A DNA stretch of 64,000 bases from Fasciola hepatica (taxonomy: Eukaryota; Platyhelminthes; Trematoda; Plagiorchiida; Fasciolidae). The stretch covers positions 5,828,001 through 5,892,000 of the forward strand of contig CANUEZ040000107.1 in NCBI GenBank assembly GCA_948099385.1, read 5' to 3'. A program made the position numbers and the translations under genes. Shown one piece after another: positions 44,990 through 55,792 of the stretch (position 1 is the stretch's first letter; every line of letters begins with the position of its first letter). Below the pieces are notes generated by a model. It was not told the DNA's origin. It did no database searches and saw only the letters and a program-made list of their open reading frames with translations.

Positions 44990-45385
44990 AGGCTGTTCCT
45001 CTAGCCTTTGTACAGTCAAGCGCGCCTTGTAGGGCAGTAGCATGGGTCCAGATGAGCTGGTAACGAGATACGTGTTGCATTCGCTTCTGAAAACCTACGG
45101 GAACCGGTGACTGATTTTTCTTCTTCTACGCGACTATCTCCTGCTAGAGGATAAGTTATCTGCATGAATATCGCGAAAATTATTTATGGAGATTCTCGGG
45201 GCGGTGTTCGTAACGCCAATCGGGACTGTTGTACCATTAAGTCTCTCAGTCCGGAGTAGGAAGTAAGTTGACGCTACCTCGTCCAGTTTTTTTGTTCGAG
45301 GATGCACCTCTAGCCTTTGCACAATCAATTACATTCCTTAGGGCAGTAGAGTTGTTCCAAATGAGATGGTGGTCTGTTGTGCAGC
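44990..45385 (-). repeat. Two diverged direct repeat units in RTE gamma 5' region
   Basis: 44990-45075 and 45297-45385 share, in the same orientation, TCTAGCCTTTG-ACA-TCAA, TAGGGCAGTAG and GAT-GAG/ATGGT blocks, about 310 bp apart. Translated on the minus strand both give LIW...TAL...DC-KARG..SNK. Such repeated units ahead of the coding part suggest 5' UTR monomers. Confidence 0.5.
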
Positions 45386-45540
45386 CTCCTCCAGCATACC
45401 GGGTCGGGTAGGTTGGACAGTTTTCCTTTGTAGCTGTTGGATCAGTGCGTCTCGTCCACCCATTCAGGCGGATGTCTTCGCATGCCGAACACTCTCTCGC
45501 CCAGTATTTCAAACCTTGATTTCTGTCAACCTGGTATAGC

Positions 45541-45989
45541 CCACCTGCCGAGTGGTTGACGGGGGTGCAGCCGCTGATGCTTCAGCTTCGCGAAGAGCTG
45601 GGTAAACGATGGAGTCCAAGGAGATGGAGGATCCTCCAAGGAACAACAGTCTGCCACCTCAGAGGTGCTACTTCTCTCAGACACCATTCAGTTCCTAAGC
45701 TATTCGGATGAGGACAGACATCCTGGTTGCCCAGTGCACCCCCTCGCCACAGATGTCAGTGAGCATAGTGTAACACGTAAGGACCAGTGATCTTCGCCCG
45801 GGGGGTTGCACGTGTTCAATCTGCAAAAGCATAAAGGAAAGAGAAACTCAATGAGCCGAAGAAGGATATGGCGGCTTACAGCCTGGTCATTACAATAACG
45901 CTGCACTCCTCATACACCGCCCATGATTTGGTTGTAATCAGAGTTAAGCCAACTTCCCCAGATTGATTATTAGTCGGCCATCCTGGCGG
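45541..45989. other. Unassigned spacer
   Basis: No gene was recognised. A block at 45852-45900 (GATATGGCGGCTTACAGCCTGG) resembles the one after the (TA)n at 37774. Confidence 0.4.
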
Positions 45990-46179
45990 TGAACGCTGGG
46001 CGTGGGAACACTATGAGGTTAACTGTAGGGTGTTGGGGACCATATGTTAGTCACTGGAAGATGTACTGAGTTTAAACAGATTACGGTGGTTGGGACGCAT
46101 GTCCATTGACAAACATCTTCGGTGTATGCTGTTCTCTAAGGTAGGTAGTTGAAAGATAAGTCGAGGTGATCAGTCCATG

Positions 46180-46181
<2 letters not shown>
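45990..46181 (+). mobile_element. RTE beta 3' coding fragment
   Basis: In the plus strand this matches the C-terminal part of beta1 (36690-36890): GGGAACACTATGAGGTTA..., VLG, LRWLGRMSIDKHLRCMLFSK and GDQSM, ending at CAGTCCATGA where (TA)n starts. It could be the displaced end of beta2, whose 3' part is missing at 42000. Confidence 0.6.

Positions 46182-46241
<60 letters not shown>
46182..46241. repeat. (TA)n microsatellite upstream of NFS1
   Basis: About 60 bp of TA repeat, 200 bp before the NFS1 start codon, abutting the truncated RTE beta fragment. Confidence 0.95.
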
Positions 46242-46243
<2 letters not shown>

Positions 46244-46442
46244 TTGGTTTGATTCCTCATTTGCTAACAAATTATTCAGTCAGGAATGCTGCTGCGATTC
46301 AGAAAGTGGAACAGATATGGATAACTGGCGAGTTTTTCGTCACGGCAATGATTCCAGACCGTGTTCTATAAAATTGTGACGCTTCGGTCTCCTTTTTCAG
46401 CTATTTTCAGTCGCAACTTTCAGTTGAATTCTTTCCATCATT
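46242..46442 (+). promoter_or_regulatory. NFS1 upstream region with possible splice acceptor
   Basis: The 200 bp between the (TA)n and the ATG contain a pyrimidine-rich run followed by two AGs (CTCCTTTTTCAG then CTATTTTCAG, ending about 46401 and 46411), 32-42 nt before the start codon. In flatworms this arrangement can be a trans-splicing acceptor for a spliced leader, or the 3' end of a 5'-UTR intron. No TATA box is convincing. Confidence 0.3.
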
Positions 46443-46646
46443 ATGTTTCGCAACATAACTTTTTCCTTGCGAAACTTTCGTTTATCAATTCGCTATATCA
46501 AACGAGGTCTTTGTGCCGAGGCTGAGCGTGAGTTTTCTTTCTCAGTCGAACTTTTCCCTCCAGTTCTGGTAGCAGATGACGAAAAGATGAGCCCTCCCAC
46601 TGACTTGCGTCCGGTTTATTTTGATGTACAAGCGACAACCCCTGTG
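46443..46646 (+). CDS. NFS1: NFS1 exon 1
   Basis: Residues 1-68: targeting sequence ([20 protein letters not shown]), a low-conservation linker and the first conserved block [13 protein letters not shown]. The donor is GTAAGTT; intron 1 is only 36 bp. Confidence 0.95.
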
Positions 46647-49600
46647 GTAAGTTAAGTAACGGTTGTTTATTTTAATCCTTAGGATCCCCGTGTGCTTGAT
46701 GCAATGCTTCCGTATTATGTGTGCACCTTTGGCAATCCACATTCACGAACGCACGCCTACGGATGGCTGTGTGAAGGTGCCGTGGAGAAAGCACGTAAGG
46801 TACTATGAGCCTAAACAATGTCAGATGGTTGGCTTTGCACTGTCGTTCATTCGTTCACACGTCCATGTTCGTTAACTTTGATTTTAGCAAGTCGCCAGAC
46901 TTATCAATGCTGATCCGAAGGAAATCATTTTCACCAGTGGCGCCACGGAAAGCAACAACCTTGCTATCAAAGGTGTGGCCAACTTTTACGCACCAAAGAA
47001 AAAGCACTTAATAACAACTCAGACTGTATGCAATGGTGGCATACGTAACTTTCAAGTTATGCATTATAGGAACATAAATGTGTCTTGGATTCATGCCGAG
47101 TTCTCGAAAGCCGTGGATTTGAAGTAACTTATCTACCTGTGGGCAAAAATGGAATAATAGATTTAGAGGTATGTTTAGAATTGCCTTCGCTAGTTTCGAA
47201 AATGTACCCTGACCACAGACGTTGGAGAATAGTATCCGACCGGACACAACCTTGGTTTCCGTGATGGCAGTAAACAATGAGATTGGTGTTCTGCAACCGA
47301 TTCATGAGATTGGCAAGATTTGTCGAAGTAAATCTGTCTTTTTTCATACGGATATCGCACAAGCATGTGGCAAAATTCCCATTGATGTAAACAAAATCAA
47401 TGTGAGTTTTTTTGTATTTACTGCTTTTGTTATTTCTCAGTTGAAACAACTACCTGCATGTATAACGTACTCCGTTTCGTTGTCCTATGTGAAACGAAAA
47501 GATTCTAAACAAGCACTGAACTCGGATCATCGTATAGATTTCCGTCCTATGCATTTTAATTTGAAATTGTGAAATCAGTATATTCACCGAGAAATCGGTT
47601 GTACCTCTGCGCTAGGCGATTGCTTGGACTCCGCGATTATTACGGGTAAGGTTACGACGAAAAAAACTAGTTCTACCAATGAAATTTGCACGGGAAAGTT
47701 GCTTAGACTAGCAGCTCAAATCTGAACTGCTAAATTTACAACCTTTTAGTTGAGTAGCTCCGATTTGAGGTGGCTTCACGTCAGTGTTGGCTTGTTTGTC
47801 TTTTGGTTAGGCTTTTACATCGTGTTTACCTTGTTTTCGTTTGTTGTATAACTCATTATTTAATAGTACTATTACTACTGATACCAAAAAAGTGATTTCT
47901 GCTCATTCAGTCTCCAAATCCGCACGTCAGTGTTCTAGTTTTGGTTGTTGGTTTGCAGTGAGACCCGGCCTTAACTGAAATACACTGAAGCGCAGAAAAC
48001 GTAAAATACAACTAAGTAAGATACAAGCGAGAATAGGACGGAGAAGAAGTGTTTGAATGCTACTTGACTTCGACACTTGGCTATGCGACTTAGCATCTCT
48101 AACCATTTGATAGGCGGCCGTCATGAACCATGCTTTTCTTCGCTGTTTGTGCTAAGGCTTATTTCGACCGGGTTAAAAGAAACAACAGTATCAGGATGTG
48201 TAGTTATTGCTTGACTACCTCGAGTATATAAACATTCATAAACATGACGTGACGCCGTTGAGTAAACTTGTTTGAATAATACATGCATTGATAACCTTGA
48301 ATGATGTTCATATCTGTCGAATAATAGTTAGGGATTATAACCTGTGGAATAAATTTCAATTATCACACAGTACGATGATAGGAAAGTGTTTTCCTGGTTG
48401 CCATTAAACACATACGAGCGTTGAACCATATGACTATCTGAAGGCTTCCTAAAATGATAGGTGAAATTGAAGTCCATTGAACGCGGAAATCTACAATTTG
48501 CAGCTGATATAGCATTCTTTTGAAAGGATGGGTGCATAGACAAAAGACGAAGCGATACAAGACAGGCTACTAAGAAGTTAATATCTACATTGAACAGTTA
48601 TCAGATAAAAAATCACAGGTAACAACTGAACTTATTAAACGTTATTTCTCCGGGAGATAGATGGAGCAGTACAAATTTTCGATGAAAAATTGCTCAATTA
48701 GTATAAACTTAAATAAAGTCACTTGAGTCCGTCGTTATAGTATAGACATAAATTTAGGTCTTACGCTTCATTTCTGCGTACCGCTGAACTTCATGGAGAG
48801 ATTCTTTCATTTACTTGAGTAAGTTCCATTCAGAAATTCCATAGAGTGACAGCATTGTGGTAGTTTTGGTTACTAGACGCAAACACAGCTAAGTCGGGAT
48901 GGTAATTAACGATTTACCTTCACCCATTTTCGTTTTTTTACTTCGTGGTTATATTTCAGTTCAGTGGAAGAGGGAGTATTAGCACCTCATGGACAAAGCT
49001 CACTAGCAACTGACAACTCTGATTCTGTGCCAGAATAGAAGATTGCTTGAATGCCCATCGATATGTTACGTTTGGTTACAGCAGAGCTGTTTGTCACCAA
49101 AGTTAACTGAAAATCGTGAAGTTTATACCTCGTATCCCAGACGCAACAGTCAGAAAACTATACCACTCGACCAGCACCAGTTCTATACTTATTCTTTCTG
49201 AATGTGACTGATAGTATATTGACACGCGCATCACAGGAAGGGACGAATAAACTTAGGTGTCACAACGATACCAGAAACAATACTGAAGAAGGCCGCTAAA
49301 CTAGACGTAAAACTGAGGATATCTTCTACTGACTCCTTTGATCTTTCTTTGTATGTCTCCATAGCCGTGCAACTGGCCCGTAGGTGACTATAGCAGAATA
49401 ATCGGCTCGTCTTCAGAGTTCTTGTTGCATGGCTTTGTCCGGAGCGAACTTTTTGTGGTACGTGCCTGCTCATCAGTGCAGGTTCACCCCACAGCCGGAA
49501 AAACCCATCGCACCTTAAAGGATGGCGGGCAACCAGACTCTGAGACGTTAAGTGGAGAACCACATAAGATCTAAATAGGTCAGGTGTGGTAACGAGCTGG

Positions 49601-52600
49601 ACGACTGGGATTGTCGTCCACCATTAAAGTGAACGGAAGCGGCGGAGATTCGAACCTTTAAACTCCGAGGTGGGATCAAACACGACGAGAGTGCACCTAG
49701 GCATGGTATGATGGCTTGTGTGCCTCTGTGACCCAAAGAACTATACAGGATGGCATCTTTAAGCCGGAAATGCAATCATACCTGACAGGTGAATGGGTAG
49801 AAATCAGACAAAGTCCAGTCTCCTGGTCCTTCATCCAGGTTGGGGGTCGATTTGAGCTGGCAACTCAATCGGCAAAATCGGTGGAAGAATAATTGATCCA
49901 AACAAGTGGGCTACCAGTAAGCAATCCCGCTGCTTTTCGGATAGGTTCTTGTTAGAACTGAAGGCTTTGGATGAGGACCCTAATCGTTCTTCTGCTTTGT
50001 GGCTGGACACCCTAGCAGTACCCGTCCAACATCTCCCATAAACTGCACGAATAGAAAGAATTCCATACTGCATCGGTCGTCGCTCAGGATAATCAGGACC
50101 GCGCTGCCCATTGCATCGAGCGGGGTGGGTAGTGATAAGTGGGCTACTGCTCAGAGTTCCCTCTCTTTTATTCAACCTTGGTGTTCTGTCCCAAACCACC
50201 CCTATTTGCCCCATCTATCCACCCATATTGCTTCCACTGATAACACGGTCGGTACTCGCAACGATTCACTTTCAAATATTGTCGGGGATAATCCTCTGTC
50301 TGGCAACTCAGATTTTCTCAAGCCTCGTCAGCCTCTGAATCTCGTCTCCTTCAATGTGCGTACACTCATGCAGGCCGGTCAGCAGGCGTGCCTAGCCCTC
50401 ACATTAGATTCTCTGAAGACCGATGTCTGCTGCTTAGGTGAATCACGTATCCAGGGTTCGAGCAGTGTGATTCAGCTGACTGCTCCTGGTATCTCATCTA
50501 GGTATTTTCTGCGCACTTCAGGAGACGAAGTTGCTCGAGCTATGGGTCAACGTGGTGTAGGAATAGTCTTGGCTGACGAGGTTGAGGCTGCCTTTTAGAC
50601 TGGATCCCTGTTAGCGGTCGTTTATGTGCTGTGAGACTCCAGGGGTCAGTTGGCGTTTGAAAGGATAGTTGTGTTAAGCACAATTTGTTTGTGATCTCGG
50701 CGTATGCTCCAACGGACTGCAGCTGTGACACGTCACTCTCCTGTGCAGGAGGAAATGCTCTGACGCAGTGCTAGCTGGTGATTTTGATGCACAAGTTGGT
50801 AAACTCAGTGTGTCAGAAGCTTGCTTAGATGGTCGTTGTGCCTTGCATGCTCGGCCCACAGATAACGGGGATAGGCTTATTCAGTTTTGTGCTGACAATC
50901 GCTTATTCCTGTTTACTACAAATTTCCGACAAGGCTCGAGTCGCACAGCGACTTGGCGCTTTAATTGTACAGGTATTCTGAACCAAATCGACAATATGGC
51001 AGTAAGCTACCGGTGGTGCGGTTCTGTCCAGAACCGTAGATCCTACTGGTCCACATACGTAGAGTCGGACCATGCATTAGTTTTATTGCGATTATCGCTC
51101 TAGCCTCATGGTCATGGACGCAAACCGCAAACTCGGCTAGCTGTGCAACGTTTGTGTGATCCGGAAGTTTGCATCAGTTACGAACAGAAATTAGCACATG
51201 AATCAGGATCTACGGCGAACTGTATTGTAGACGAGCGTTAGGCCCATATCAAACAGGCTTGCACGTGATAGCAGGTTTGGCTTGTGGTCCTAGTTCCGTT
51301 GTCCATCGAAGACACTGGATTTCTCAAGAGTCGTTGAGTCAAATAAACCATAAACTTCAGCTGTCGAACTGTAAGGAGATGAATAAGATACGGATACATC
51401 TACAAAAGCAAGTTACGAAAAGCCCTAAGAAGGATTGCGAAAATTGGCGGATCAAGGTAACCGAAGAAATGGAAGTAGCAGCTGCTTAGGTAACAGTCAA
51501 AAGCTGTTTAGACTTATTCACGACACCGATGGACGGCGAACCGCAGTCAGTGAAACGATATGCGATAGAAACGGAGAGCCTATTCATGGCAAAGAGCAAA
51601 GACTAGACCGTTGTGCCGAATGCTTCAAGGAGCAGTTTAGCTGGCCACACTTGTAGTTACTTCGACATCAGCAAATACGATTGCTCGGGGAGTATCACTT
51701 GAGCCCCCATCGGAAGTGGAAGTGGAGTCATGCATTTGATTAGTAAAGCATGGGAAAGCGGCCAGCCCCAACGAACTTCCCCCAGTTTTTTTCGAAGTGG
51801 GTGATGGAGCGTTGATAAATCACTTACCACCTTGCTCCGTGACATTTAGAACGAGGAGCGTATTCCGTTATTATGAGATGAGCCATTGATTGTACCCATC
51901 TTCAAGGAGGGAATACGCAATGACTGCAGTAGCCATCGTGGAATATGTTTAATTCCGATAGTCGTCAAGGTATTAGCCTCAATTCTGCTGCGTCGTCTGA
52001 CACCGGCTCATGAGAGGAACGTCCACGAACAACAGGGCATATTCCGTTCCGGTCGAAGATGCGCCGACCAGAACTTCACTCTTCGTCAGTTACTTGAGAT
52101 GCGTCACACACCGTCGGCCGGCAATAATGGTTTTCCTGGATTTTAAAAGCGTCTTCGATTTAGTTGACGGAACAGCGCTATTCAGTGCTGTTTACTGAAA
52201 AGGTATACCACGGAAGTTCGTGAATCTACTGAGATCATTGTTTTTTTGTGCTCTTGACCGCTTAAGTGTAACGGTGAACTATCCAATCCGTTTAAAACAA
52301 CCAGCGGTGTTCGACAAGGATGCCCCGTGTCTCCGCTCTTGTTCGACGTGGTCACTTACGAGATAATGGAGAATGACTTGCGAAGTCTGTAGGGCGTGGG
52401 CGTCGAACTAGGAAATAGTGAAAAGCTGTGTGACCTGGATTACACGGATGACCTTGTGTTCCTGTTCTAACTCACGAAGCATACTCAACGTGCCCTAGAT
52501 AGACTCGCAAGAGCTGTAGCTCCATTCGGCTTACGCTTGGCACCCTCAAAGTGTAAAGTGATGTTATAAGACTGAACGTCAAGGATTCCGAGCTTGATGC

Positions 52601-55600
52601 CCGATGGGAAGTAACTAAAAACTGTTAACCGCTTTAGTTACCTCGGCAGCAGCGTGACGACGGATGGGAGTACCGTAGTAGAGGTGAGTACGCGTATATC
52701 CAAGGCTCGAACGGCGTACGCTGGACTGAAGCACTTGTGGCGTCGATCTGATATTTCACTGAAGTTGGAAGGTCGTGTGTACTGTGCCACGGGGCGTTCA
52801 TTTTCATTGTATAGTTGTAAGACTTGGGGTCTGGGTGCATGAGATATTTGTCGTCTTGAGGTTCTTGAACATCGATGTTTGCCTAGTATCGCCAAGATTA
52901 GATGGGATGATCAAGTGACCAATGCTTAGGTCAGAAATCGAGTATTGGGTACCACTTCCGGAAACGTATCCAGTTTAGTAGACTTCGTTGTTTGGGGCAC
53001 GTGTTATGTATGGCAAACAAGTCTACCGGACCGTGCCTCATTTTCCTTTCCTCCTAGGGAGTGGAAGAAGCCACGTGGAGGTCAACAGATGACGTGGCAG
53101 CGAGGAATGAGAAAATGTACAACAGACTTAGGAAAAGCAGGTGCCTTACGTCTTTGTGGTCGGGGTCGTAAAGATCTCTCAAGCAGTTGGCTGGAGACAC
53201 TGAAGGATATGGTAGCGAACCGGGAACAATGACGATCGTGGTGTCACTTTCTGTCGAGTCAGAATGATTGATTAGTGTGCGTTTGTACAGTTAGACTGTG
53301 TATTCCGTGTGTTGGCTATGAGGGCGTTGTTTCCTTCTCCCACCCATGTAGGTCCACTCCCTGTTTATCTTGTATATTCATACAGTGATCAGTTGAGCTT
53401 ACTGTACTGTTTAATGCTGTAAGATTGTGATGATCAAACGCTGTATACCAACTGTTCGATCTATTTTTTGTTTATTTCTGTAACAACCACGTCTCACTTA
53501 CATCATTCGACCGGTCACACACCTGTGTTCCATTTTTCAAAGGCTGATTTAATGTCAATCAGTGGCCACAAGATCTACGGACCACAGGGTGTGGGCGCAT
53601 TGTACGTGCGTCGTCGTCCTCGGGTTCGTCTAGAACCCATCATAAATGGTGGCGGACAGGAGCGCGGACTGCGATCTGGGACGTTGCCCACGGCGCTTAC
53701 CGTGGGGTTGGGCGCCGCTTGCGAAATTGCCGCGGAGGAAATGCAGGTTTGTCAAGACGTCCATCTTTTGTTGTTGTGACCCATCGCTTTTCCTGGTAGC
53801 ACCTTGTATATCTTCATCGTGTTTCCAAGTAGCACAGTCGTTCAGATAAGATTCATCTTAAGTAAAGGCATTTCTAGCGATAATCTTGTTATGTGATTGA
53901 CAACGTTGTAGAGTTTTTCATCCGTATTATATTTGAGCAAAACCCTGAGTTTCGAGGCATTTTCAAAAGCCATATCTCTTACCAATGTATTTCTGAGATC
54001 TTCGAATTGAAATGAATCCTCCATTTTACCATGACCTGAAAAATTTATTCCTAACTGTTGTGCTGTCGGAGGTCAGAACCTGCATGACCTCCTGCGTAAA
54101 GCAAACCGGGCTGAAATGGTGATTTTAGCAGGGGATGTGATTGCTAGAGCAAGTCGATTGCCATCAAATGAGGTGCAGCTGCGAGGCCTTCGTCTCAGCC
54201 ATGAAACCAGATCGATCACATCACAATAAGCTACAGATGGGAGAGTTACATACACACTTGCCGATCGTACTGAAACACCTGCCCGGAATCCGACCACATT
54301 TTTGTGTGCTCCAAGCTGTCCATGTGCTTTAGTGGACGTTCAAAACGCATGGTTTGATGCCGGTTAGACTGTGGCAAAATAAACCAACCGGCTTGTCTAT
54401 CCGACTCTCGAGACGCGCTAGCTGAGAATTTGACAGGAACTCCATCCGAAAATGTTGATCAGCATGGGTCACTAATTGGAAATATTTTGTACTCTTGCAC
54501 CTCTCATTGTGGTCTGACACGTCTCATCGTGAGACCCTGGGTTTTCGCTTACTCCCTCCGTCTTCAAGACGCATACAGGCCTATTCCGACGGGCTTCGAG
54601 CATAAAAAAACGCGTCACCTTGAAGCGTGATCTCAACGCAAGCCTAAATAGAAACCTCAAATTCTGGTGGTCACAACGTGCATCTGTGATGGAATACGTA
54701 GCAACCACGGGCTATTTCTCCAAGCTGTTCCACCCCATCCATGTCACCGGTCGGAAACGGCTACTTGTAGGTAAAACGAACTGCGAATCTGATAATTCGC
54801 AGTCATCAGAGGTGTCTCGAACGCTGGACGGTGCACTTTAAACCATCGGGTTATAAACTATATCCCAGCGGTGTCAAAACTGCTAGCATTTTGGAGCGCT
54901 TGGTTGCTGGAATGTTCCGATGTGGTATTTGCTTTGCCACTCCCCTAAGTGCAAAGTACTCTTACTAGACTGACGACAGCTTGTGAGTGCACTGATCCTT
55001 TGATAAGCAGTTGTGATTGGTCAGTAGTTTCAAGTACCCCGGAGCGACACTGCAGCTGTAGGTGGTGTTGAGGAGGCGATGATTTCACGAATAGACGGAG
55101 CTAGAGAAGTTTTCGTCAACCTGCGATATTTGTGGTCCGACCGTGACACTCGGCTCTCCTTTGAAGTACCAACGTACAACGCTGCGGTTCGTAGTTTTGC
55201 ATGCTGGTTGCGAGACCTAGCCACTCCGCATTCGAGATGCTCGTCGGCTTTGTGTTTGACCACCGATGTTTCTGAAGCGTTGCTCGCGTTTGGTGGGAAC
55301 ATTGTGTGACCAACGACGACGTTCGTCGTCGTGTGTTGGGTGCAGATAACCACCCCGTGCGCTCCCTACGTGTGACTGGAAACAACGACTTGTCGGCCAG
55401 GCTATGACATAGTAGTATAAACAAATTCACACCAACGCCGGGATCATTTGGCGCGTCGCGACACCTTGACTGTAGCCTAGGGATAAAGATTGTAGTTAGT
55501 TAGATACGTTGACCGTTATGGCTCAGAGGCAAAGCCGGTGGTATGAATGCTGTGCGACGTGCTTAGTAGACTCTCATGCGCCATAAATACCAAACAAAAC

Positions 55601-55725
55601 CCCGAGAAAATTGCAAAATGCGTACACTGAAACAGCCAAAAAATAGTTCATTTTTGTTCATCTTCCTCTCTCTGTTATTATTTTCTGTATCTATGTTGGC
55701 ACCATGCGTAACTTCAGGCCCAGTT

Positions 55726-55792
<67 letters not shown>

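Larger units (their letters stand above)
43579..45540 (-). mobile_element. RTE-type retrotransposon gamma (5' region and endonuclease), interrupted by SINE and alpha4
   Basis: On the minus strand, 45512-44871 is a 5' region with two diverged repeat units. 44857-44522 holds the endonuclease start (NPFNLATFNVRPLMHTGQRA), 44500-44390 continues with VVLDWIPVDSRLC, a SINE intervenes (about 44350-44087), and coding resumes with KPRGTYRVSKRWPDKRNLFV, VVSAYAPTDGS and GNVILVG (44071-43886), then a decayed NGERLLALC-like stretch. The last trace is WLRTRLTVVLTTPLDSDHTL up to 43580, where alpha4 starts. No RT remains. Confidence 0.65.

Noticed and set aside
46795..46800. Alternative NFS1 exon 2 donor GTAAGG
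   Set aside because: A better consensus match than GTACTA, but it removes five bases and breaks the frame with exon 3.
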